Positions 9,046 to 17,565 of a DNA stretch of 60,818 nucleotides are shown one piece after another; positions within the stretch are counted from its first letter, which is position 1; every line of letters starts with the position of its first letter. A program made the position numbers and the translations under genes. Location of the stretch: assembly GCA_013002465.1 (NCBI GenBank), contig JABDJO010000110.1, positions 1 through 60,818 of the forward strand, in the 5' to 3' direction. Under the pieces are notes generated by a model that saw only the letters and a list, made by a program, of their open reading frames with translations, made no database searches and was not told where the DNA came from. Source of the stretch: Silicimonas sp. GTDB lineage: Bacteria > Pseudomonadota > Alphaproteobacteria > Rhodobacterales > Rhodobacteraceae.

Positions 9046-9549
9046 GTGAACACAATGATCGACAGGCTTGTCACGCTTATGGCCATTGCTGCCGGTCTTG
9101 TTCTTTCCGGTCTTGTGGCGCTTACGTTTTTTGATGTCCTGATGCGCTATCTGGTGTCGGCACCCTTGCGCGGGCGCCAAGATATCGTCGAGATGGGCAT
9201 GGTGGTCGTTTTGATGCTTTCGGCGCCTTACACCTGGCGCATCAGCGGCCATATCAGTGTCGATCTGTATGATGCCCTTCCGTTCCGGTCGCTTGAGATC
9301 CTGCGTTCACTTCTTGTGCGCGTGATCGTGGCCGCATTGTTTGCCCTTATCGCCTGGAGATCGGTCGAAGCGCTGGAGGACGCGGCGCTGTTCAACGAAG
9401 CGACCAACATGATCCAGATCCCGCATACTCCGTTCATATGGATCATCCTTGGGTCGTGTCTTTTGCATGCGGCGATCCTGGTGTTCGAAACGATCAGCCA
9501 GATCCGGGCGTTGTTCGACGATGGTTCTGGCGAAAGCCCCGTTCAATGA
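9046..9549 (+). CDS. TRAP transporter small permease (DctQ family)
   Basis: 167 residues from a GTG at 9046; an ATG three codons later is an alternative. Four hydrophobic segments are visible (about residues 8-28, 45-65, 85-105 and 128-150), the DctQ topology. It has the conserved FFDVLMRYLVSAPLRG loop and an SAPYTWRISGHISVDL segment. It pairs with the large DctM subunit to form the inner-membrane carrier driven by a sodium or proton gradient. Its stop overlaps the dctM start by four bases (ATGA), so translation is coupled. Confidence 0.88.
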   Translation: MNTMIDRLVTLMAIAAGLVLSGLVALTFFDVLMRYLVSAPLRGRQDIVEMGMVVVLMLSAPYTWRISGHISVDLYDALPFRSLEILRSLLVRVIVAALFALIAWRSVEALEDAALFNEATNMIQIPHTPFIWIILGSCLLHAAILVFETISQIRALFDDGSGESPVQ

Positions 9550-10880
9550 CGCCTGTCATGGTTGGCCTGGTGGGGTTGGGGCTGTTGCTTGTTCTTTTGG
9601 TTCTGCGCCTGCCCGTTGCCTTTGCCATGATGGTGGCCGGGCTTGCGGGGATTACCCTTCTTAATTCCTGGTCTGCCGCCGTTTCGACGCTTTTCACCGA
9701 AAGCTGGGGCACGCTGACCTACGTCGAACTGACCGTCATCCCGCTTTTCGTGTTGATGGGGAATATCGCCAGCAGTTCGGGGATGAGCCGCGATCTTTAT
9801 AACACGGCCTACGCCTGGATCGGTCATTTCCGGGGCGGTTTGGCCCATGCCACCATACTAGGGTGTACGGGGTTCGCCGCATTGTCGGGGTCGTCGGTCG
9901 CGTCTGCTCTGACGATTGGGCGCGTCGCCTTGCCCGAGATGAAGCGCTATAACTACGATGGCAAGTTCGCCGCAGGCTCGGTCGCGGCGGGGGGGACATT
10001 GGGGATTCTGATCCCGCCATCGACCGGGTTCATCATCTACGCAATCCTGACCGAGGAATCGATTGGCCGGTTGTTCCTGGCGGGCGTCATTCCGGGCTTG
10101 ATCCTGTCGGCCTGTTTCATGGTGACAATCTGGGCCCTGACATTGTCACGCCCGGCCATCGGACCGGCGGGCGAAAGGTTCGGCTTTCGCGAACGCCTTC
10201 GTTTCCTGGTTCGCGGCACCGCGATACTGATGATCATCGTGATTTCGATCGGGGGTATCTATGGCGGTGTTTTCACCCCGGTCGAAGCCGCAGCCGTCGG
10301 TGCCGTTCTGGCCTTTCTGTTTTCGTTGCCGCGCAAGGAGTTCACCCTGGCGGGGTTCGGCGATGCGATCCTGAAAACCGTTTCGACTTCGGTCATGATC
10401 TATTTCATGATCATTGGTGCCAGCGTGTTTTCACCGTTTCTGGCGCTGACACAGATACCGGATGCGCTGGCCGCAGGGCTGGTCGAGATGGCGCTGCATC
10501 CGCTGGCCCTTCTGGCGCTGGTTTTGCTGGTTCTGATCTTTCTGGGCACGTTTCTGGATGGATTTGCGATGATGGTGCTTGTCTTGCCGATCATCCTGCC
10601 AATCGTGCAACAATCCGGCATCGCCGAGCTTTTGGGTATCACGTCGGGCTCGGACCTGATCATCTGGTTCGGTGTTCTCATGGTCATCGTCCTTGAAATG
10701 GCGCTTATCAGCCCGCCGGTTGGAATGAACGTGTTTGTCGTGCAAAGCGTGTCGGATGTTGCGTTGAAGGACATCTATCGCGGCATCATGCCGTTTTGGT
10801 TGGCGATGCTGGTCTGCCTGGTCATTATCGTCGCCTTTCCGTCGCTTTCCCTGTTCCTTCCAGGGACGATGAACAACTGA
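9546..10880 (+). CDS. TRAP transporter large permease (DctM family)
   Basis: 444 residues starting at the ATGA overlap at 9546. It is a polytopic membrane protein with about a dozen helices and the DctM family features: the N-terminal GLLLVLLVLRLPVAFAM helix, FVLMGNIASSSGMS, the AALSGSSVASALTIG loop, AAGGTLGILIPPS and the C-terminal VLEMALISPPVGMNVFV stretch. The IPPS and SPPVGMN loops are the two pseudo-symmetric conserved sequences of the ion-transporter superfamily. It is the last gene of the TRAP operon, followed by a 330-base gap before the peptide importer. Confidence 0.92.
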   Translation: MTPVMVGLVGLGLLLVLLVLRLPVAFAMMVAGLAGITLLNSWSAAVSTLFTESWGTLTYVELTVIPLFVLMGNIASSSGMSRDLYNTAYAWIGHFRGGLAHATILGCTGFAALSGSSVASALTIGRVALPEMKRYNYDGKFAAGSVAAGGTLGILIPPSTGFIIYAILTEESIGRLFLAGVIPGLILSACFMVTIWALTLSRPAIGPAGERFGFRERLRFLVRGTAILMIIVISIGGIYGGVFTPVEAAAVGAVLAFLFSLPRKEFTLAGFGDAILKTVSTSVMIYFMIIGASVFSPFLALTQIPDALAAGLVEMALHPLALLALVLLVLIFLGTFLDGFAMMVLVLPIILPIVQQSGIAELLGITSGSDLIIWFGVLMVIVLEMALISPPVGMNVFVVQSVSDVALKDIYRGIMPFWLAMLVCLVIIVAFPSLSLFLPGTMNN

Positions 10881-11212
10881 CGAACCATGAATCCGGCAGA
10901 AACTTTGCAGCGAAAACGCGATTTTACTTGATTTGGCACCAAATATGTTTTGGCATCGCAAAGGTAGATTTCTGCGCGAGTCACTGCCCGCCAAGGGCAG
11001 CACTAAGCAGAATGGAGGATAAGATCAGCGTGACAATGTTCGACGTGATAGTTTGGTGTTTGGATGCGGTCAGCATTCCGACCCATGCTGACATGCGCAC
11101 GCGCTGCAATTTCTGCATTCAGGGAGACTTGCCAGAAAATCCGATCTGATCGTCAGGTCATTCAACAGGGCGGGACAAACCCGTCGGAGATAAATCAACA
11201 GTGGGAGAGAAC
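10881..11212 (+). promoter_or_regulatory. Intergenic region upstream of the peptide ABC operon
   Basis: About 330 bases without a credible gene. It is AT-richer than its surroundings. A short inverted repeat TTTGG-CA-CCAAA lies at 10932-10943 in an AT-rich stretch that could hold a promoter. It is the likely promoter and regulator region for the operon at 11213-17504. No terminator hairpin with a U-tract was recognised after the TRAP stop. Confidence 0.4.
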
Positions 11213-13252
11213 ATGAAACGAGTACTTCTTTCAGGCGTGGCAATGATCGCGCTGCCGGGCATGGCTTTGGCCAATTGCCCTGCGATCACCGTCGCCGACA
11301 TGGGAGGCGTCGCCCCGGGCGAGTTTCCTCAGCAATATGAACTGAGCGAATTCCAAGGCGCAGCGAACTGCACGATGGAGTTCAGCGCGAACCCAGAATC
11401 GGATGCCTTGAACGCCAAGATCGTCGGAAATCCGGACCTGCCCGATCTGGCTGAACGCATCCCCGAAGAACCGCTGGTTGTCATCCCATACGATAGCGTG
11501 GGCAAGCACGGCGGTACGCTGGACGTGTTGTCGAACGCCACCGAAGCGGGCACCTCGGACTTTCTTTCAGTCCGCCACGTGAACCTTGTGCGTTATTCGG
11601 ATGACCTTCAGACAATCGTCCCGAACGTGGCCAAATCCTGGTCGTGGAACGACGATTTCACCCAGCTGACCATGAAGCTTCGCAAGGGGCACAAGTGGTC
11701 GGACGGCGCGCCCTTCACCTCGGCTGATGTGAAGTTCTGGCACGACGATCTGATGCTGGACACCAACATCTTTGAAACTCCCAAGGACTATGTGACCGTG
11801 GGTGGCGAGACGATGACGGTGGATGCGCCCGACGCGGAAACCGTGGTTTTCAACCTGCCGGCACCCAAGCCCGGCCTGTTGGCGCACTTTGCGACGCACT
11901 TCGGTCAGGGTTTCCAGCCCAAGCACTTCCTGGGTCAGTTCCACCCGGGCATCAACGCCGATGCCGACAGCTATGCCCAAAGCCTTGGCTTTGAGAACGG
12001 CTATGACGCGATCAAGGCCTATTACGGAAACTCGGACTGGACGGACACGCCTTCGCCCATGTTGTCGAAGCCCGATCTGGTTGGCGGGTTGCCAAAGCAC
12101 ACCCATCCGACCCTGGAAAGCCACATCTATGTGTCGGACACCACCGAGGGACGGCATCTTGTCGCCAACCCGTATTTCTTCCAGGTGGACCCGACCGGTC
12201 AGCAGCTTCCCTATATCTCGGAGCAGGACGAGGTCTATATCAACGACAACGAAGTCCGTCTGCTGAAGATCGTGAACGGCGAGGTCGACTACAAGGCGCA
12301 GTCCTTGCAGCTTGCTTCGGCTCCGATCCTTCTGGAAGCGCAGGAAAAGGGCGGGTATACCGTTGATCTGAAACCAGAAATCACCATCGGTGCTTTTGGC
12401 TTCAACGTCACCCATGAAGACGAGGCGAAGCGCGCCGTGTTCGGTGATCTTTCGTTCCGCGAGGCGATGTCGATTGCCATCAATCGCGACGAATTGAACG
12501 AGATCGCCTTTTTCGGGCAGGGTACGCCACAACAATACGTGGGATTCTCGCCGCTGCCTGACTTTGCCGATCCGGCTTTGCACGGGTACATGGCAGAGTA
12601 CGATCCCGATGGTGCCAAGGCCAAGCTTGATGCGCTTGGCTTGATGGACACTGACGGGGATGGCATGCGCGAATTGCCGAACGGCGACAAGCTTGTCCTG
12701 AACCTGAACTTTTCGACCCAGGGTATCGCCGGTCAGACCGTCGAACTGGTTTCGCAGTACTGGGCGGACGTCGGAATTGCCTCGGTCGTGAAAGAGGTGA
12801 CACCGGACGAATACCGCTCGGCTCAGTCGTCGAACAAGCTGGATGTGTCGATGTGGCGCAAAAGTCAGCCTTTGGCGATTGTCCTTGGCAACAACGAGTT
12901 GTGGGTGCCGCCATACGAAAACTATTTTGGCAACCGCAACGCCATGCTTTGGGCTGAGTGGGTCGATTCGAACGGATCGGCGGGCGTCGAGCCTCCGGCG
13001 TGGGCCAAGCAGATGATGGAGGACATCAACACGCTGCAATCGGCGGCTCAGGGCTCGGAAGAGTTCAACGATGTCGGTGCGCGGATGGCGGAAAACATCG
13101 CAAGAGAGCTGTTGTTCATCGGAACGGTCAACGCGCCAGCGCCGATGATCCACCGGAATGCGCTTCAGAACTTTGCCGAGACGAAGACGCACAGCTACGA
13201 GTACTATCGGACCTATCCGTACCGCGCCACGCAGTGGTGGCTGGACGAATAA
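11213..13252 (+). CDS. Periplasmic substrate-binding protein of an oligopeptide-type ABC importer
   Basis: 679 residues from the ATG at 11213, which follows GGGAGAGAAC; an upstream in-frame GTG at 11201 would put four residues before the signal peptide. A signal peptide spans about residues 1-21 (ending ALANC). It belongs to the SBP family 5 (DppA/OppA): the segment LTMKLRKGHKWSDGAPFTSADVKFW is the family signature region, and FREAMSIAINRDELNE is the second conserved block. At 679 residues it is longer than typical DppA (about 530), as in the larger receptors of this family. The first gene of a five-gene importer. The ligand could be a peptide, an opine or a sugar-derived compound and cannot be read from sequence. 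Confidence 0.9.
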   Translation: MKRVLLSGVAMIALPGMALANCPAITVADMGGVAPGEFPQQYELSEFQGAANCTMEFSANPESDALNAKIVGNPDLPDLAERIPEEPLVVIPYDSVGKHGGTLDVLSNATEAGTSDFLSVRHVNLVRYSDDLQTIVPNVAKSWSWNDDFTQLTMKLRKGHKWSDGAPFTSADVKFWHDDLMLDTNIFETPKDYVTVGGETMTVDAPDAETVVFNLPAPKPGLLAHFATHFGQGFQPKHFLGQFHPGINADADSYAQSLGFENGYDAIKAYYGNSDWTDTPSPMLSKPDLVGGLPKHTHPTLESHIYVSDTTEGRHLVANPYFFQVDPTGQQLPYISEQDEVYINDNEVRLLKIVNGEVDYKAQSLQLASAPILLEAQEKGGYTVDLKPEITIGAFGFNVTHEDEAKRAVFGDLSFREAMSIAINRDELNEIAFFGQGTPQQYVGFSPLPDFADPALHGYMAEYDPDGAKAKLDALGLMDTDGDGMRELPNGDKLVLNLNFSTQGIAGQTVELVSQYWADVGIASVVKEVTPDEYRSAQSSNKLDVSMWRKSQPLAIVLGNNELWVPPYENYFGNRNAMLWAEWVDSNGSAGVEPPAWAKQMMEDINTLQSAAQGSEEFNDVGARMAENIARELLFIGTVNAPAPMIHRNALQNFAETKTHSYEYYRTYPYRATQWWLDE

Positions 13253-13277
13253 GCGCCGGTTGGCCTTGATGACAACG

Positions 13278-13303
13278 CCGGGGGCGGTATGCCTCGCCCC
13301 CGG
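13278..13303 (+). other. Intercistronic stem-loop after the binding-protein gene
   Basis: CCGGGGGCG (13278-13286) and CGCCCCCGG (13295-13303) form a perfect 9-bp GC stem with an eight-base loop. It lies 25 bases after the binding-protein stop and 68 bases before the first permease, with no T-run. As with the hairpin at 8999-9027, it probably sets a high receptor-to-permease expression ratio. Confidence 0.55.
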
Positions 13304-13370
13304 AACAATGCGAGAAATCTCGCCCAGAACATCCGGATAAGCCGGAGCGGGGACGAAGACTGGAACGCCC

Positions 13371-14375
13371 ATGCTGAATTTTGCGCGCTTTGTGGCGACA
13401 CGTGCTGTCATGGCGATGATCACATTGATCATCGTGTCGCTTGTGGTGTTCTCGCTTATGGAACTGGTGCCGGGCGATTGCGCCGAACGCTATCTTGCCT
13501 TCAAGAACACCCAGGGGTCGGGCATTTCCGTGGCCGATATCGAGTTGGAGCGGCAACGCCTGGGGCTGGACAAGCCATTTCTGACCCGTTGGGGCGTGTG
13601 GATCGTCAATGCGTTTCAGGGCGAATTTGGCGATAGCTGCATTCTTCGGGTCAACATTGCCCAGCTTCTGGGCGACAAGTTCTGGCTTTCATTGGCGATT
13701 TGCCTTGCTTCGCTGACACTGGCCTATGCCATCGCCATCCCCGTCGGCATCATCGCGGCGGCGTCGAACAATGCCTTCCTGAACAATTCGCTTCGGATCG
13801 TCAGCTATCTGGGCCTGGCCATGCCGAATTTTCTGCTGGCGCTGATGATCATGCTGTTTGCCACAGTGTATTTCGGTGAAACACTGACGGGCCTGTTTTC
13901 CGCGCGCTATCGAGATGCGCCCTGGAGTTGGGGCAAGTTCGTCGACCTGTTGAAACACGCCTGGTTGCCGATCTTCATCCTTGGTTGGTCCGCCACGGCG
14001 TTCGCCCTTCAGACCGTGCGGGCCCTGATGTCGGACGAGATCGGCAAATTGTACGTTACCGCCGCCGCCGCGCGGGGCGTGCATGGTCGCAAGCTTTTGT
14101 GGGGATACCCCGCACGCCACGCCCTGGGGCCGATCGTCAACTCGCTTGGTTTCGACCTTAATCGCATCTTCAACGAACTGCCGATTGTCGCGCTGATCCT
14201 TGTGATGACCGACGCCGGCGCGCTGCTGATCGAAGCACTAGCGCGATCGAATGACCAGCAGTTGGCCGGTGCGATCATCTTCCTTCTGACCGCGTCCATC
14301 GTGACGCTGAACTTCCTGACCGACGTGCTTTTGGCCGTCATCGACCCCCGTGTCCGAAAGAGTATCATCCGATGA
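13371..14375 (+). CDS. Oligopeptide-type ABC importer permease 1 (DppB-like)
   Basis: 334 residues. An N-terminal helix (about residues 12-32) is followed by a periplasmic segment and then five further helices, the DppB/OppB layout. The conserved N-terminal stretch VSLVVFSLMELVPGDCAE is typical of this subunit. The EAA-loop region is seen in the segment around YVTAAAARGVHGRKLLWGYPARHAL, where A-x-G-x6-L contacts the ATPase. It starts after the stem-loop and its last codons overlap the next permease gene by four bases (ATGA). Confidence 0.9.
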   Translation: MLNFARFVATRAVMAMITLIIVSLVVFSLMELVPGDCAERYLAFKNTQGSGISVADIELERQRLGLDKPFLTRWGVWIVNAFQGEFGDSCILRVNIAQLLGDKFWLSLAICLASLTLAYAIAIPVGIIAAASNNAFLNNSLRIVSYLGLAMPNFLLALMIMLFATVYFGETLTGLFSARYRDAPWSWGKFVDLLKHAWLPIFILGWSATAFALQTVRALMSDEIGKLYVTAAAARGVHGRKLLWGYPARHALGPIVNSLGFDLNRIFNELPIVALILVMTDAGALLIEALARSNDQQLAGAIIFLLTASIVTLNFLTDVLLAVIDPRVRKSIIR

Positions 14376-15517
14376 CAGACACTTCGATCAACGAAACATT
14401 GGACGATCAAACCGCCAAAGAGGCCTATTTCACCGCTTCGCAGCGCCAGTTGATCTGGGCAAGGTTCAAGAAACAACGGGCGGCCATGGTGGCGGCGATG
14501 GTTTTGGTCGTTCTGATCGTCTCGGGCATCTTCGCGCCCTTCCTTTCGCCCTATGACCCGACGATTGCGGGCCGTGACAAGGATTACACAAACGGCGCGC
14601 CGCAGATCCCGCAGTTCTGCGACGCCAATGGCTGTTCCATGCGGCCCTTTATCCACGCAGTCACCCGCGAACGGTCGCTGGCGACGAACTTTCGCTGGGT
14701 CACCAAGATCGACGAGGACACTCGCCTGCCGATGCAATTCTTTGTCACGGGCGACCGATACAAGCTGTTCGGCTTCATCCCGGGCAGTATTCACTTGTTT
14801 GGCGTCGAGGGTGGCAAGATCCACATTTTTGGTACTGACGAAGACGGACAGGACATCTTTTCGCGAACGCTTCACGCCATCTGGACGTCGCTTCAGGTTG
14901 GCGCCATCGGTGTGTTCATCGCTTTCGTGCTGGCGCTGATTATTGGGGGGGTGTCCGGCTATTACGGTGGCTGGATCGACGGGGTGATCCAGATGGTCAC
15001 CGATGCGGTCCGAACCGTGCCCGCGATTCCCTTGTTTATGGCGGTGGCCGCCTTCATGCCGCCCGAAATGTCGGCCGAGGCGCGGTTTTTCTATATATCC
15101 ATCATCCTCGGTTTCATCGGATGGCCCACGCTTGCCCGCCGTGTCCGCACGCATCTTTTGACGGAACGCAATCAGGAATACGTGCTGGCGGCCCAGCTGT
15201 GCGGTGCGTCCTCGTCGCATGTGATCCGCCGCCACCTGCTGCCGAGTTTCACCAGTTACATCATCGTCGACCTGGTGATTTCCTTTCCTTACATGGTGTT
15301 GTCGGAAACGGCGTTGTCCTTCATCGGTCTTGGTCTGAAAGACCCCGTGTCGTCCTTGGGTGTCATGCTGCAAAAGGCGACCAGTGCCGATGTCATGCTG
15401 AACTATCAGTGGTACTTCATTCCCGTCATTTTCTTCATCGCTTTGGTAATGGCGTTTGTCTTTGTGGGCGACGGGTTGCGCGATGCCGCCGACCCATATT
15501 CGGAGTCGCACAAATGA
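14372..15517 (+). CDS. Oligopeptide-type ABC importer permease 2 (DppC-like)
   Basis: 381 residues, longer than typical DppC (about 300) because of an extra periplasmic insert of roughly 80 residues after the first membrane helix. The insert includes a cysteine pair in FCDANGCSMRPF. The N-terminal cytoplasmic tail and LSPYDP segment after the first helix, the LGTDEDGQD-like motif (FGTDEDGQDIFSR) and the C-terminal EAA loop (VLAAQLCGASSSHVIRRHLLP) are standard for the family. It forms the membrane channel with the preceding permease. It overlaps both neighbours by four bases. Confidence 0.9.
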   Translation: MTDTSINETLDDQTAKEAYFTASQRQLIWARFKKQRAAMVAAMVLVVLIVSGIFAPFLSPYDPTIAGRDKDYTNGAPQIPQFCDANGCSMRPFIHAVTRERSLATNFRWVTKIDEDTRLPMQFFVTGDRYKLFGFIPGSIHLFGVEGGKIHIFGTDEDGQDIFSRTLHAIWTSLQVGAIGVFIAFVLALIIGGVSGYYGGWIDGVIQMVTDAVRTVPAIPLFMAVAAFMPPEMSAEARFFYISIILGFIGWPTLARRVRTHLLTERNQEYVLAAQLCGASSSHVIRRHLLPSFTSYIIVDLVISFPYMVLSETALSFIGLGLKDPVSSLGVMLQKATSADVMLNYQWYFIPVIFFIALVMAFVFVGDGLRDAADPYSESHK

Positions 15518-16509
15518 CGCCGCTGATCGAAGTCGAGAACCTCACTTTGCAGTTCAAGACCGACGAGGGACTGATCACGGCCGTCGACGATGTATCCTTC
15601 ACGCTGATGAAGGGCGAGGTCATGGGTCTGGTCGGTGAAAGCGGATCGGGCAAGTCGGTCACGGCCAAGTCCCTGATGCACCTTAACGCGCGCAATGCTG
15701 TTTATGCGCCCCAGTCCAAGATCACGCTGCACGCCGACGCCGGACCGGTCGATGTGTTGTCGCTTAGAACGCCGCGCGAACTGAACGTCGTGCGCGGCGG
15801 GGCGATCAGCATGATCTTTCAGGAACCCATGGCCAGCTTTGCGCCCGCCATCACCATCGGCAAGCAGATGGTCGAGCAGTTGCTTTTGCACTCGGACATG
15901 TCCAAGGCCCGGTGCAAGGAGGTGTCGATCGAGATGCTTGACCGTGTGGGCATTTCGGATGCGTCGAAACGGTTCGATCAATACGCCTTCGAATTGTCGG
16001 GGGGGATGCGGCAACGGGCCATGATCGCAATGGCGCTGTCGACACGGCCGACACTTTTGATCGCCGATGAACCGACGACGGCGCTGGATGTGACGATCCA
16101 GGCCCAGGTGATCGACCTGATGAAAGACCTGGTGGACGAATTTCACATGGGCATCATCTTTATCACCCACGACCTGGGCGTCATCGCCCAGACCGCCGAC
16201 AAGGTCAGCGTGATGTATCTGGGCCGCCTGATCGAGCAAGGGCCGGTGCGCGAGGTCATTCGCAATCCAAAACACCCCTATACCCAGGGGCTTATCGCGG
16301 CACTTCCGAAGCTAGACGATCTGGAATCGCCACTGACCCCGGTGGCCGGTGACATTCCATCGCCGCTGGAGCGCCCGAGAGGCTGCGTTTTCAACACGCG
16401 GTGTTCGCAAGTTGTCGGGCCCGAGTGCCAGGCGAAACTGCCGCCGGACATTGCTGTTGACGACACTCACCACGTGGCCTGCCACATCTATCACGAGGTG
16501 CCACGATGA
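15514..16509 (+). CDS. Oligopeptide-type ABC importer ATPase 1 (DppD-like)
   Basis: 331 residues from the ATG inside the ATGA overlap at 15514; a much longer in-frame extension is antisense-like and rejected. Walker A is GESGSGKSV (about residue 42), the signature is [15 protein letters not shown], Walker B is [12 protein letters not shown] and the switch histidine is in FITHDLGV. The C-terminal oligopeptide-transporter extension with cysteines ([10 protein letters not shown] and ECQAKL) fits an iron-sulfur or disulfide-containing regulatory tail known in DppD/OppD. It forms a heterodimer with the next ATPase. Confidence 0.92.
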   Translation: MTPLIEVENLTLQFKTDEGLITAVDDVSFTLMKGEVMGLVGESGSGKSVTAKSLMHLNARNAVYAPQSKITLHADAGPVDVLSLRTPRELNVVRGGAISMIFQEPMASFAPAITIGKQMVEQLLLHSDMSKARCKEVSIEMLDRVGISDASKRFDQYAFELSGGMRQRAMIAMALSTRPTLLIADEPTTALDVTIQAQVIDLMKDLVDEFHMGIIFITHDLGVIAQTADKVSVMYLGRLIEQGPVREVIRNPKHPYTQGLIAALPKLDDLESPLTPVAGDIPSPLERPRGCVFNTRCSQVVGPECQAKLPPDIAVDDTHHVACHIYHEVPR

Positions 16510-17504
16510 CCGAGATGCTGATCAAGGCCGAAGGTCTGTCGGTTCACTTCACCATCGGCTCCGGGTTGTTCAACAAGCAGATCCTGAAGGCCGTGGACAA
16601 CGTTACCCTGGACATTGAAAAAGGGTCCTTTTTCGGGCTTGTGGGCGAATCCGGTTCCGGCAAGACCACCCTTGGGCGCGCCCTGCTGAAAGCGGTTCCT
16701 ATCGCGGAAGGGTCGGCGCATTACGAGGACGGCGAGGTCAGCTATGATCTTCAGTCTCTCGAAGGGGCCGACCTGAAGGATTATCGCAAGCGCGCGCAGT
16801 TGATCTTTCAGGATCCCTATGCCGCGCTGAGCCCGCGCATGACCGTCCGCGACATCATCGCCGAACCGCTGGAGGTCATGGGGCTGACCAAGAACCGCAC
16901 CGAAACCGACGAACGGGTGCGAGAGATCGCGGCGAAGTGCCGGTTGAACCTTGAGCATCTTCGCCGGTTTCCACACGCCTTTTCCGGCGGGCAACGGCAG
17001 AGGATTTCGATTGCGCGGGCCCTGGTGTCTGGTCCCCAGTTCGTGGTGGCGGATGAAAGCGTGGCGGCGCTGGACGTTTCCATTCAGGCGGATGTGCTGA
17101 ACCTTTTGAAACAGCTTCAGGACGAATTGGGCCTGACCTTCATGTTCATCAGCCATGATCTTTCGGTTGTCGCCCATACCTGCGATCATGTGGCGGTCAT
17201 GTACCTTGGCCGATTGGTCGAAACGGCGCCGACGCGGAAATTGTTCGCCGCGCCAAGGCACCCCTATACCAAGGCGCTGTTTTCGGCGATCCCGTCATTG
17301 GACCCGGATGATCGGGGCAAGGCGCAAAAGCTGGAAGGGGAAATCCCTTCTCCGACCAACCAGCCCTCGGGGTGCAAATTTCATACCCGCTGTCCCTATG
17401 CCATCGACGTGTGCAAAACGACGGAACCGCAATTGGAAACCGAAACCGACCACGAAGTCGCCTGCCACCGGTGGAAAGAGCTGATGGACGCCGTTCCGGC
17501 CTAG
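16506..17504 (+). CDS. Oligopeptide-type ABC importer ATPase 2 (DppF-like)
   Basis: 332 residues, start in the ATGA overlap at 16506. Walker A is GESGSGKTTLGRALL, the signature FSGGQRQRISIARAL, Walker B FVVADESVAALD (a DES variant with alanine where DEPTSALD is common), and the switch histidine lies in FISHDLSV. The oligopeptide C-terminal extension with GCKFHTRCPYAIDVC is present. It completes the five-gene importer and converges on the type I secretion locus with 61 bases between the stops. Confidence 0.92.
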   Translation: MTEMLIKAEGLSVHFTIGSGLFNKQILKAVDNVTLDIEKGSFFGLVGESGSGKTTLGRALLKAVPIAEGSAHYEDGEVSYDLQSLEGADLKDYRKRAQLIFQDPYAALSPRMTVRDIIAEPLEVMGLTKNRTETDERVREIAAKCRLNLEHLRRFPHAFSGGQRQRISIARALVSGPQFVVADESVAALDVSIQADVLNLLKQLQDELGLTFMFISHDLSVVAHTCDHVAVMYLGRLVETAPTRKLFAAPRHPYTKALFSAIPSLDPDDRGKAQKLEGEIPSPTNQPSGCKFHTRCPYAIDVCKTTEPQLETETDHEVACHRWKELMDAVPA

Positions 17505-17565
17505 GGGCGTCATCCTTGCCTGCGGATGGGGCTTGCATTCGACGTGGGGTGGTCTTGAGCCTACC

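Noticed and set aside
10796..11149. Possible 117-codon gene in the gap before the peptide importer
   Set aside because: It starts inside dctM, has no ribosome binding site and an amino-acid composition unlike a protein; the gap is treated as regulatory.
11567..13432. Long open frame of 621 codons on the minus strand
   Set aside because: It is fully antisense to the peptide-binding protein, whose family motifs are clear; the frame is a by-product of high GC codon use.
14009..15511. Open frame of 500 codons on the minus strand
   Set aside because: It lies opposite two well-supported permease genes; histidine/arginine-rich composition without motifs is typical of a shadow frame.
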